From Sesamum alatum (Eukaryota > Streptophyta > Magnoliopsida > Lamiales > Pedaliaceae), in the NCBI GenBank assembly GCA_034509735.1, contig JACGWO010000002.1, forward strand, positions 51,147,115-51,211,114: 64,000 nt of DNA, read 5' to 3'. The position numbers were made by a program, and so were the translations under genes. Position 1 is the stretch's first letter, and each line of letters starts with the position of its first letter. Positions 36,094 through 47,515 of this stretch are shown here, in pieces. Under the pieces are notes generated by a model. That model was not told the DNA's origin, searched no databases, and was given only the letters and a program-made list of their open reading frames with translations.

Positions 36094-36455
36094 GAAAAAA
36101 TTGCACTTTTAGTCCCACCAATTAAGCAACATTGCATTTTTATCCTATACGTTACGGGCTCGGCACTTTTGATTCCAACTTTGTTAAAAGTGTAAATGAT
36201 GAATGAAAAATCACTTTTGAGTGGTCAAATGTGGTTCATATCGCTCGAAATCAGTATGCTACCTTTGAGGGAATTGAATTAAATTTTGGCGCTATTTTGA
36301 AGCACCTAACATTATACAACGGCATTTTTCCCTCTAATTTTGGACGAAAGTGCAACACTTCTGATTCTTGTAGGAACAAAAATGCTGAATCCGTAAACAA
36401 TGAGACCAAATCTGCAGCACCCTATGTCCTCAAGGACCAAAAGTGCAATTTTCTC
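36094..36455. mobile_element. MITE, family D, with 9-bp flanking duplication
   Basis: A 362-bp element with inverted ends: GAAAAAATTGCACTTTTAG at left and ...AAAAGTGCAATTTTCTC at right. Flanks TATTACTTT and TACTATTTT match at 7 of 9 positions, both differences being C/T changes. No coding capacity. Confidence 0.6.
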
Positions 36456-37448
36456 TACTATTTTTGTTCGTATGAGGAATTTATTTTTACAATCAAATAC
36501 TGCCTTAATTTGGTAGGATAGAGCAAAATGAGATCGTATCTCACAAGCAAAACATTCCATAAAGTATTAAACAATCAAAAGAATGGAATAATATGTGAAT
36601 ATTATAAATTTGATAGGAGAATTTAATAATTACAATCAAGTCCCCCAAAAAAATCGCTGTAATTAATCATCAAATTTTAATTAGTGTCAGATAGTAAATG
36701 AAATAAAATAATGGAATCAGATGGTCACATTATGTTTGGAATTAATTAAGAATAAGAAATCTTGATTGATGGGATTTGAATTTCAAATGGATTATAAGAT
36801 GCGTTATAAGACGTCTTGAGAAAATTATTGCTAAAACACATAACCTGTAATTCCCTTATAAATCTAATTATCTAAACCTGATTAATATTGTTTCCAGAGT
36901 AACGTCTTTCACTCAAATTTCTTTCTTTTTTTGTACTCTAAAGCTTAAAGTCGTGAATGCAATAGTCCCTAAAAGCATATGGTCGATTTTTCCACATATG
37001 GTCTTTTTCTTTTTCTTTTTTTTTCTGAATTGTAATGATATCCAGCATCACACAAACAAGGAAAATCTCAATCATAAAGATTTAGGATCGTGTTCAAGCA
37101 CAATTAACACGACTTTCATTTAAAACTTAAACTTACATAATACCATTCGTTAATCACATGACTCAATTCATGTATCACTTACACACAACAATCTCCAAAA
37201 GCTCTGCACATTGATAGTACTATTCGGGAACTGTAATTAAGGATGTTGGTATACATCTTCAGAAGTAAATCCCAAGCCTGAAATCATCAATCCAAAGTAT
37301 ATAAAAAGAATTGGATCATATATACAGGACCGGCATAAAAACCTCTCCACTATGGGGTGCAGGCAGCTGTGAATTTAGACTTGTCTATAGATGAGACGAG
37401 AAAATATGAATAGCGCCTCGAGCAAATTTAGTTCCCAATACACGCAAA

Positions 37449-40400
37449 TCAGAGGACAAAAACTATGAATATAACCATAAATAAGATTAGAACAAGAAAC
37501 AGTTTGATCATCAACCACCTGTTTGATGATATTCGATTCAAGTATTTCAGCAATGCGTTACTAGCACCTTCAACGTTTGCCAGTGACTCATCCATGTTGT
37601 CATCAATCCTGCTCATTTCAGTCCAGAAAGTTGGGAGCGGAAAGATCAGAACAGAAAACGACGCACAGGGAAACGGACAATGAAAGTTGGCAAACAGAGA
37701 ACAATCTTCACTTTGAGCATGTGCAGGTCTTAATTTAAAATAATACCTAGCTAAGACGCTAAATTGCTATCAAATGGCATTTCTTGAGGTTATACATGAA
37801 AAAGGTCAAATTTTACCTGATAGCCAGCTCTCCTTGGTGTGCGACCATGGTAGCCAAATGTGTGAAAATCCCACTGAGTTCTGAAATTGTAGATTCCACA
37901 TTTTGAAGAGCAACCGTCCGACTCCTAGAGATGCTTTCTTGCTGTGGGACCACCTGCTGCAACATGGATGCTTCCATTTGAGGGGATGGATTGCCATCTG
38001 TTCCCAGTCTTCGTCTACACAGAATATTTATTTTAAGAAAGAAGTAAATTATAGGGAACCATGTACAAGTATATTATACATGACCAAATACAGTGCAAGA
38101 GCAATTTCAAAGATAATACATGTATGTTGATTGCCCAAGAATAGAACATTCAGGACCCATTAACATATGAAACTAAAATTATTATTTGGCTCTTGTTGCT
38201 GCAAGCTAAAGTCCACTTTATCTCATGTTCTGAGCTCAAGTTAAAACCTTCTCTAATTGTCACTGTACATGTGCTGTTCCTATTACACTCGTGTTGCTGA
38301 TTACCATTTTCTAATGGAATACTCCATACAAATAATTTGTACTAGTAGTGGTGGCACGCCCAATATATTAGCTTAAATGTATTTTATTTCAAACTTAAAA
38401 CATTTATTTAGTTTTATGTAGTAAAAATACTTTGATTGTTAAAATGTTTTTTTGATTAATTATACATACAAAAGAAGTTTCATGGATAAAGTTGGAGAGC
38501 AAGGAGGGAGAATTACGTGGTTGGAGAAAAAACAAAGGAAAGAAAAGCATAACACAATATAGAGGAGAGGAGAAAGACAGAGAAAAAGAGAATCTTGTCA
38601 TTTTTCTTAGATGGAGTCAATTTAGTCAATAGATTAAAAACACGTGAAAGGAAGTTACTCTAATCCCCTTACACTTAATATATAATGTAGAGATTCAACA
38701 TAGTCAACAAAATTATTTTAGAACTCGATAATCTTTTACAATTCAATGGGGGAAAAAACTTGGATAAGAAAAATGTATAGATAAATATAAGGGTTAATCA
38801 CAAAGACCTACTCCAGGAGTTGTGTGGTTACGAACTATATCCCTCCCCCTTTTGAAATAACAAAGACGTCCCCTCCAAGTTTACAATATTTACATGACAT
38901 ATCCCTCCTTAGGATTTTAGAATGAAATAATGACATCACTAAAAATGCAAGTAATTCTTTCAATTTACCCATAGTGATTTATCAAACTTGGAGGGCTTTA
39001 TTGTGATGAACCATTAGAAATTGCAGAGGACTAAATTTACTTCAGGAGTACATAACAGGGTGGTTGGATAAGTTCTTTCAGAATATCTCCTTTGTGCTTT
39101 TGTAGTTTGGTGAGTGAAGGGCTTGATACAGTATGATTATGGTATATCCAGCTTTGCTGGATATGGATAAAGCCTGAATAAAGCCAAACTAACAAAGAAA
39201 TCTCTAGCCCAGGATCTATACTTGGTTGCTACTTTCTACTTTAATGCTGAGCAATACATCAAGTATAGCAACATAGACTCTAGCGTGTGGCAACCAGATA
39301 ATCAGTACCAACACAAGGTACTTAGTTCCTACGGAATTACATATAACAAAGAAACATGTGTCAGAACATACCTTAGTTGGTTCCCAATTTGGACCCCATT
39401 TCCTGGTGATCTGACATCAGAAGAGTAGAGAATAAGGAAAGAATTTACAGTCACATTCATTAAGAAATCTACAGTCATCAGTGTAATTATCTTCCTTTAT
39501 AATATCATTATCGAACAAATACAACATCAATATCTGGAATGGACCAGCCAATAAGAATTTACACTGATGACTGTAGATTTCTTCCAGCCGAGCTCGACCA
39601 AGGGGGTGGTTCTGTCACAGTATTAGGAGGCTCCTTTAATGGGTTCTCTCTTGAGACAACTGTGGAAAATAACTGTTTCCGGTTCTCATGAGCCTTGATG
39701 TTCTGTGGGAAAAATAAGATTGTTAGGGAAAAGATTCCACTTTTTCTGCTCAACGTAGAAAGAATACAGCAACAGTTATAGGAGATGTACCTTGGTTCTA
39801 GTAGTCAAGACATCCTGGAAATGCTTAGTCACATTCATTAATCTGTTCTTCAGATCATCACAAACAGTAGTTAAGTGAACAACTCTATCCCCTGAATAAT
39901 TTCCATCAGCAATCTCCATGTTTTGGAGGGTTTGCAAATCAGAAATAGCCACATTAAGCCCCGTGATGTCATTTTTAATCAAGGCAGTTAGTTCTTCATT
40001 TTCCTTGCTCCGATCGTCAAAAATAGATGACCTTTTGGTTACTGCACGCCCATGACAATATGCATCAGAAACCTCAAAACAGCATCATAAAGCTACTGAA
40101 TGATCTAACATCAAAAGAAATTCCATTACAATGACAGAGTATAGTATCTCAAAAATGAAGTCTTTGTCCCTACAGAGTTCTTTCGAAGGTGACAACAACC
40201 AATATGCAACATATAATGACCATTAGAGCCAATACATGTTTCTTTTGTCAAAAATGATTACAAAAATATATAACATAATATAAACAACAAAGCATAAAAA
40301 GTTGAAAACTGACACAATGGACCCTCTATGCAAGCAAAGTAGAACGAGAAATTGGCAAGACAATTTCACTTATCTCGTGGAATCAGAAGGTCCAAGATCC

Positions 40401-41132
40401 AAATAGATCTAGTAGTGGAACTATAAATAAAAATTACCAAGCAAGAAAACCATATGACCAAAAGGACAAATATAGATGAATCATAGTTTCACACAGCCTA
40501 AATTTGACTAAGCATAACAGAAACCAAGTTGAAAGACAAAATTAACTGAAGGAGTTGAACATTTAGTTCACTAAGACTGCAATTCTTATTGTGTGCCGAA
40601 GAATAGTTCTTATAATATGGCACTTTTTTATCGCTTCTCATCCCAGAAAACAGCACCGGATATGGAAATACATCTGTAAAGTCATTCCTATATGAGATGA
40701 TCAGGCAAATCCGAAGCATAAAGTTATCCTTCTTATCTATCAATCAACTGAGATAAATCAGGAACCCAGTTCATATCGCGCAAATCACACCATACTCAAT
40801 CATTCGAGTCTCCATACGAGTAATTACAACTAATCCGAGCAGACGACAGTTAATCACTAAACCCATCAAATAAACCACAAAAGCATCCGTTTGAAGAGTT
40901 ATGATAGCTTACGGCTGGATAGACGGTCGATTTTCTGCGATGTCTGGTGGATGTGAAGGCCTATTCGGGAAGCCTTTTTGTTGAATTCGGATCGATCCGG
41001 AGATACCGAAATCGGGTCGTTCGATTGGGGTTGGGGCGGAGGTAGTGCATTTCCTCCGACCCTCCTTAATGTATTCGACAAAGAAACGAATTCTGACGTC
41101 CGATCACGGAACGTGGCGGCGGCGGCGGCCAT
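37449..41132 (-). CDS. SYP31: Qa-SNARE syntaxin, SYP31 type (SYP3 group)
   Basis: Syntaxin-5 relative acting in ER-Golgi and intra-Golgi membrane fusion. Five exons, 41132-40913, 40041-39791, 39702-39572, 38014-37817 and 37608-37449, join in phase to 319 aa. The N-terminal motif TFRDRTSEF is the Sed5-type Sly1-binding peptide. It is followed by a Habc region (KRSSIFDD...GDRVVHLTTVCDDLKNRL). The SNARE motif (about 235-297) has its central glutamine at 261 (MVAHQGELAI), and a C-terminal anchor lies at 298-319. The linker (SRENPLKEPP...PPPWSSSAG...MEASMLQQ) resembles SYP31 more than SYP32. The start at 41132 gives MAAAAATFRDRT; the upstream extension begins at a non-ATG codon. The exon 3 donor (CA|GTCATC) is weak but is the only one I found that keeps phase. 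It lies inside a perfect 25-bp inverted repeat. Confidence 0.9.
39462..39583. repeat. Perfect 25-bp inverted repeat at the syntaxin exon 3 donor
   Basis: Arms 39462-39486 (AAGAAATCTACAGTC...) and 39559-39583 are exact inverse copies with a 72-bp loop. The right arm covers the end of exon 3 and the GT of intron 3, so the pre-mRNA could hide the donor in a hairpin. Confidence 0.9.
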
Positions 41133-42754
41133 GGAAATGAGCGGTGCGAGGTTTCGCCGGAAAAACAACGCCTTAACTGCCAATTGCTTGTGAAAAGCGT
41201 GTTAAACCAACTCGAAAAGCGCGAGTCACATCATTTGGTTCTGTAGTCGATGTTTTTGTTCGGGCCTGACGATTTGAGTAGTGTAATACCGATTGAAACC
41301 CTGAAAAACATTAGTCATCAATTTTTAGCCATGGTTATTTTAGTCTTTTAGCTTCTTTAAGAAGAAAAGGAAATAAATAAGACAAAAGTAGTACCATGTT
41401 TTGTGAATTTAGATTTTCTGCTATTGATTTTAGATTTCATTAATTTTAAATATTAGGCATAGCTATTAAAAAAGTTTAATAATTGGAGAGTTCAACTATA
41501 ATATAAATTAAGTGACAAACCTAAATCGAGATTTAACAGTTTCAGTACGTGATGCTAACATATGCAATGTATAAACGTCCAAGAACGTTACAATGTTAAA
41601 ATAGATAATGACTAGCGTCTCATACACATCATTTGGCGACGTCTACAAGAACAAAGATCATGCGTCAATTCAAAATCTCTTATCGAGGCCCTCATTCAAA
41701 TGAAATCGTGAGACCAAAAAATCAGAACAAATAATATATTGTATTATATTGCTTTAATTGTATCACACGCTACATCAATATATAAATTAAATACATCGTA
41801 TTTTCTCTTTAAATTAAAATCAATAGTTAAATTGAGTAAAATTCAATTCTAATACTTCGATTATTCGCATTTACTAGTTGATTTGAATTTGATAAATCTT
41901 ATATCGTTACGAGATCGACTAAATTAAAATATCGCATATCACAAAAACTATATTTTCCATTTAAGAAAAGGAAGGATTTACAAAATATATCCATATATAC
42001 CCATGTTATCCCATAAAAATCATAACCCCAAAACATGTGGATCAATTTATACCTAATTATGCTTATTTTGTCCGTATTTTTTCTCTGTTAATAACTATCT
42101 TCTAATAATATTTGTCTTTATTCCATTTTTCCCATCCAGTTATTAATATTATTCCTTCTTTTGCAATTATTTATTTTTACGTCTTTTCTACTTATTTCAA
42201 GTAGCATTTACGTTATATATAAAAATTTTCTTCTCATTTATAAAAAATAATTAGCAACAGTAAGATTTTCAATTAACCTAATAATTTGGGCACACTTTAT
42301 GTGTGTACATAATTCTCTAATATTATTTAAAATAAAATACTTATTATTTAATAAGTTATATACAAAATAATAAGATTAGATTTATAAGAAATTGGTAAAG
42401 GCCCAATATGCTGGCAGACCAAAACAAAGTAATGAGCCCACAGCCAATGATCCAACAAGCAAAATTTGATCAAAACCGTCAAATTTAGGTCACCTATTTT
42501 CTTACCCCGTATATAAAAACCCATCCCCCCACATTTCACCACTCTCACAGCAGTAAAACTAGGTTTTTACCTCCCCAGCTTTTACTCCCCAAAAATCACC
42601 CCCCAACGCTGAACTGAAGAGGTTAAAGTGACGGAACCGTCGCCGTCCGCCTTGCCTGGCCGTAGCCGCCGCGTCTTGGCCCTCGTTTTTGCCGCTTTTT
42701 ACTTACATTTCTACTGTTTTTGTTAGTGCATATAAAGCATCTTTAGCTGTGTCA
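41133..42754. other. Divergent promoter region, syntaxin / ribosomal P0
   Basis: About 1.6 kb between two start codons facing apart, AT-rich in the middle. The P0 side has GGCCCA motifs near 42400 and 42434, a TATA box and a GC-rich 5' leader (about 42620-42690). No other gene seen. Confidence 0.75.
42510..42518 (+). promoter_or_regulatory. TATA box of the P0 gene
   Basis: TATATAAAA lies about 240 bases before the start codon and is followed about 30 bases on by a pyrimidine-rich stretch that suits a ribosomal-protein start site. GGCCCAATA at about 42400 and GAGCCCACA at about 42434 are site II-like elements, usual for ribosomal protein genes. Confidence 0.65.
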
Positions 42755-44533
42755 ATGGCTCCTAAGCTTTCCAAGGCCGACAAGAAGATTGCTTATGATC
42801 GGAAACTCTGTCAGTTGCTCGATGATCACACTCAGGTTTTGATCGCGGCTGCGGACAACGTTGGATCGAATCAGCTGCAGAGTATCAGGAAGGGTTTGAG
42901 AGGGGATTCTGTGGTCCTCATGGGTAAAAATACTATGATGAAGAGGAGTATCAGAATTCACGCTGAGAAGACTGGAAACACGGATATTCTCAACCTCATT
43001 CCTCTCCTTGTTGTAAGTCTGAAGCTTATTGTATTTGCATGTCTTCATTATATTTTCCTTGGAATTTATCAATGTTCATGATGATAGGTGACAGTATGTT
43101 GTTGTATTGATGAGGATAAGAGAAAACAAGGATTTTGAATTTATATATAAAACTGTAATGTCAGCGTTAGTGTACTGCTCGCAATGCTTTCGATATCCGA
43201 TATGCGATGCTTAAATGAATATGGCTGTCTATAGGCTCTCTGATAAATATTCGAAACTCATATTAGTGATGTTTGCGTCGTTTTGCAGCTACTTTTGTGT
43301 TGAATTATGGGAAAGTGTGAGGAAGAGTATTAGGTTTTCCGTACCATGTCTTCATCTTAATGGGAAAATGGGTGAAATCTCAATCTTCTTTTAGTTCTTT
43401 TTTCAATTATTTTGCCCTATTTGAACAGGGAAATGTTGGGTTGATCTTCACCAAGGGTGACTTGAAGGAAGTCCGTGAAGAGGTTGCAAAATACAAGGTG
43501 AATTGACTATATACTTGTTCACTTCTATTCTTTTTGCTTGTATACATGTTGCTTGTATGCATGTTCAGTTCTATTCTGTTTTTGAGTTAACACGGTAATA
43601 TGTTATGAATGCCAAAGTTGATGCCTGTTGTGTGTGTGTGTGTGTGTGTTTGCATCAACAAATATAACATTAATATTTTATGATTGCTAACATTGATGTG
43701 CCTATCTTGTTAATTGACAACAGGTTGGAGCACCAGCTCGTGTTGGTTTGGTGGCTCCAATTGACGTTGTTGTCCCACCTGGAAACACTGGTCTAGATCC
43801 ATCACAAACTTCATTTTTCCAGGTCTTTATATATGGACTTGATATGTCAAGGGAGTATTTCATTATTCTTTTAGACATTATCTTATGTTGTCTCCTTGCA
43901 GGTTCTCAACATTCCAACCAAGATCAACAAGGGTACTGTCGAAATCATCACTCCGGTGGAGCTTATCAAGAAGGGTGAAAAAGTCGGTTCCTCTGAAGCT
44001 GCACTGCTCTCAAAACTTGGAATTAGGCCCTTCTCTTATGGTCTGATCGTGCTCTCTGTCTATGAAAATGGATCTGTTTTCAGCCCTGAGGTTCTTGATT
44101 TGACAGAAGATGACCTAGTTGAGAAATTTGCCGTGGGTGTTTCCATGGTTGCTTCCTTGTCACTTGCTCTTGCATACCCTACTCTTGCAGCTTCACCCCA
44201 CATGTTCATCAATGCATACAAGAATCTTCTGTGTGTTGCACTCGAAACCGATTATTCCTTCCCGCAAGCTGATAAAGTCAAGGAGTATCTTGCGGTATAT
44301 ACTTGTATCCTTCTCAATTATGAATACTGTCATTTGGTTCATGACATGCTCGTCTAATTACTTAATTCTATGTAAATTATCAGGATCCCAGCAAGTTTGC
44401 TGCTATGGTGGCTGCTCCCGTTGCAGCTGCCGATTCTGGTGCTGCTCCTGCAGCTGCTGCCCCTGTGGAGGAGAAGAAAGAGGAACCGGCAGAGGAGTCA
44501 GATGAGGACATGGGCTTCGGCCTTTTTGATTAA
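42755..44533 (+). CDS. RPP0: 60S acidic ribosomal protein P0 (uL10)
   Basis: Base of the ribosomal stalk; binds 28S rRNA and P1/P2 and recruits elongation factors. Five exons, 42755-43012, 43429-43497, 43724-43822, 43902-44294 and 44384-44533, join to 322 aa, the normal length. The N-terminal rRNA-binding domain starts [18 protein letters not shown]. The middle includes [19 protein letters not shown] and [16 protein letters not shown]. The C-terminus is an Ala-rich hinge ending in the conserved acidic tail [13 protein letters not shown]. Intron 2 holds a (TG)n run (about 43630-43650). The frame is open upstream of 42755 without an ATG, so this start is clear. Confidence 0.97.
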
Positions 44534-46952
44534 TTAAAAATGCTGGTTGCAATTTAGGCCTTTCTCATTATGATAGCTTTAATCGGACTCGAATCTTTTT
44601 GTCGATATTAGGTATAATAATTTTTCAGGCTTCCACTGGGTTGAGGGTGATCCCCTTTCAAACCATATGCTGCTGCACTTATGCATTATATCAAGATCAG
44701 TACATCTGGATAGTAAAGTCCTTGGCTTGCCAAGTTATCAAGTGCATGTGAATTGTTTCCTTATGTTTCTATAACATCGGACGATGGGAATGGATCCCCA
44801 TGAAGATTTGGTGTGAGTTTTCACGATAATGTTCACTTAATTTTGATCGATTCTGATTGCTGATGGAGGATGTGTTGTTCATCATTATGAGAAAGAAGAC
44901 TTTATTATGAAAGATTCTATAGGCATCTTTGGACAAAATCAAACAAGTGTCGAAAAAGTTACGGACACTATGCTGGGAATTTAGAGGTAAATATAATTAG
45001 CCCATGTGGATAGAATGTGATTATTTTTAGTTGAGAATGATGGGCATGTGGTGTGATGAGAAGGGAATAATAATCGTGTGAATTAGATTGTTGAGAATGT
45101 GGATAAACAGCAGCACATGGAATGAAGAAAGCAGCCCACAATGGTTGCTCCCGAGGAGAGCAAACGGACCAATTCACTGCATCTTCACACGCTGCAAAAG
45201 TCAACAAATATCCTTTTTTTTTTTCTTTTTCTTTTATTACTTTGTAAAAATTGAAGACGCAGTTTGGTGCATGGGTCACTCTCTATTCAAACCCGTGAAA
45301 TGCGCTTTTCTACAGTCAAAAGAAGTTGAGCAAGCCGAACAAAAACAATATTGGAATTTGGAAAAAGCGGGATTCAGGGCGATAGCGACATCAGCCACAC
45401 AGTTGATTCATGTCATCATGAGCAGGGGGATTTTCACGCCTAATTTCGGTACTTGGGTGGGGGCAATGGCATGAAACATTTCGAGGACCGGAAAAGCGGC
45501 TTTGATTGTTGGAAGGCGTGTTTAATGAACTAAGAATGCATGTTCCACAATTCTAACTCATATTATCACATGCAAACTTTTTTATAACTTGTTCAAAGTA
45601 TACTAAATTGAATACTATAATAAAGGGCCAGTTTTGGTTGAAAAAAAGTTTAAAAATATTATTTTTTAATTTTCTAAATAAGTCAATTCACTCATATATT
45701 TATATATATGGTCCAAATGTATATACTTGTATCCACGTGGCGAGATCTTAGTCATTTATCCATTCAACAAGCAACAGTCCTTAGGACGGGTTACTCCGTT
45801 GGGTCAAATCTTAGGACAAAGTTATGCGTATCTTTTTATATTTTGATATTTCAGTTCTTTCAAAGGGTGTTTATGTCATTTTATTCATTTGAGCCCATCA
45901 ATATCCAAACAAGTAAATAAATAATTATATTTGCTCGAAAACCAAATTAAATTTTATGTGGCATTGTTAAGTGAGTGTAGGTTGAGAAATGGGATTGAAT
46001 TGAATTGGAGGAAATGGAAAGAATTGGACAAGAGGATAGCGTTTGAGGCAGAAATTCTGGCAGGTTGCAGCAGCTTCAACTCAAGTTCCAACAGCATTTC
46101 CTCGTTTACCGTTGGCTGCAGTCTTTTTCCCCAAAATATCATGGGCCCTACATTCTGCTCCCCCCCCCCCCCCCCTCCCTTTTTTCCCCCAAAAGTTAGT
46201 TTATTTTAAGCATAAATCCCGAAATTACTTTTTTAGGTTCTCTAATTTTGAAATATAAGAGATTTGGAAAAGAATTAAGTAATCAATATTTGTCAAAAAA
46301 AATGTATATCTTATCAATTCAAAAGTATATGATAAAAAAAGAAAGACATAATAGAAACTATATATAAAATGTTGCAAGTTCTTAATCTGAAATTATTTTT
46401 CTATATTATTTGAATCAGTTTTATGATTTTTTGATATATTTTAATAATACAAGAGAAAAATCTCATATTATATCCAATTGCTTCCATACTATTAAGTCTC
46501 AAAATCATGAAATAACTAGTTTCAATTTCTAATATTTGCACTCTTATTTTAAAAAAATAATGATTGAAAGTTTTGCACTCTTGTCCTAAATGAAGTGATA
46601 ATTCTTTTAACAAAAAATCTTATCTTAAAACATCAAACTTTTACACTTAAAAATTAAGAAATGGAGAAAATGAACAAGACACTTTTGTGTTTCCATTTTC
46701 AATGAATAATACTTAGTTTTAATTTTGAATAAATTTTCGTGTGAAAAGAGAATAATTTTGAATTAGTTAATAATATTATATTTTATGTTAAATTGTTATA
46801 TCAAAACAATATATTTTTAATAAGAATACATATAAATAACTATATTTTTATTTTCAAAATACAAACAAATATAAATTATATTTGTTATTATTTTCGACCC
46901 GTCTCAAAAATAAGTCGAAATATGACCTATGTTTAGACTGTCTCCAAAATAT

Positions 46953-47206
46953 TTTGACTTAACATATTTTGCTGATCATTAGTCAAAAATTCTCTACAAT
47001 CTCCCCTACAGATATATTTTTATTTTTATTTTTTATCTCTACAAAATTAAAAAAAAAAAAACACTTTAAAAATAAATCCAAAAATAGTGATAGCTTTCAA
47101 AAATTTTGCGTGTATACAGACTTCTGGAAGAGGGCGAGGGGGAAAAGGGGGGCGGGAACATAGTACGACCGAGGTCCAAATTCCTAGCGAAGGACCCCAT
47201 GGTCAA
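46953..47206. promoter_or_regulatory. Three W-box cores upstream of the HSPRO-like gene
   Basis: TTGACT at 46953-46958 (+), AGTCAA at 46981-46986 (inverse of TTGACT) and GGTCAA at 47201-47206 (inverse of TTGACC) fit the WRKY-binding core TTGAC(C/T). They lie 310-560 bases before the start codon. The core is short enough to occur by chance, but a cluster suits a defence gene. Confidence 0.45.
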
Positions 47207-47422
47207 AATTACAAAACTTGGACCTACTCCTTAGCCTTAGGCATATCCGTTTATGGATAAGGTTCCCTCTTTATTTTTAACAAAATATAAAAGTAAATAT
47301 TCTTTTTTCCCCCCTAAAGTTCCATTAATTAATAATATAATCCTCACCGCCGCGCTTTTGCAAATTCTTCATTCTTCCCTTCCACACGCCTTTCCCCTGT
47401 TCTTGTCCCCCCACCACCCGAC

Positions 47423-47429
47423 TATAAAT
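47423..47429 (+). promoter_or_regulatory. TATA box of the HSPRO-like gene
   Basis: TATAAAT lies about 90 bases before the start codon, implying a leader of roughly 60 bases. Confidence 0.5.
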
Positions 47430-47515
47430 TCATCTTTTCCCTCTGTCATCTCTTCTCAAACCCAACAAAAATTCAAATTCGAAATCTTTTAATCTCGAGA
47501 AAATTTCTATGAAAT

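Larger units (their letters stand above)
35512..37448. other. Spacer between the WIYLD and syntaxin genes
   Basis: Contains the WIYLD gene promoter, two MITEs (35668-35846 and 36094-36455) and AT-rich DNA. The 96-codon frame at 36231-36521 lies mostly inside a MITE and is not a gene. Confidence 0.75.
44534..47515. other. Spacer between P0 and the HSPRO-like gene
   Basis: P0 3' UTR, then a patch with a 128-codon frame (45088-45474). That frame runs through a poly-T tract and shows no domain, so I do not call it a gene. A C16 run lies at 46160-46175. The rest is AT-rich up to the HSPRO promoter. Confidence 0.7.

Noticed and set aside
36231..36521. 96-codon frame
   Set aside because: Mostly the interior of the family D MITE.
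39222..39428. 68-codon plus-strand frame in syntaxin intron 3
   Set aside because: Antisense in an intron, no family resemblance.
43013..43428. C/D-box snoRNA in P0 intron 1
   Set aside because: ATGATGA near 43078 and CTGA near 43237 are too far apart, and no terminal stem pairs them.
45088..45474. 128-codon frame, possible small gene
   Set aside because: Runs through a poly-T tract read as poly-Phe; a second frame is open on the other strand; no domain.
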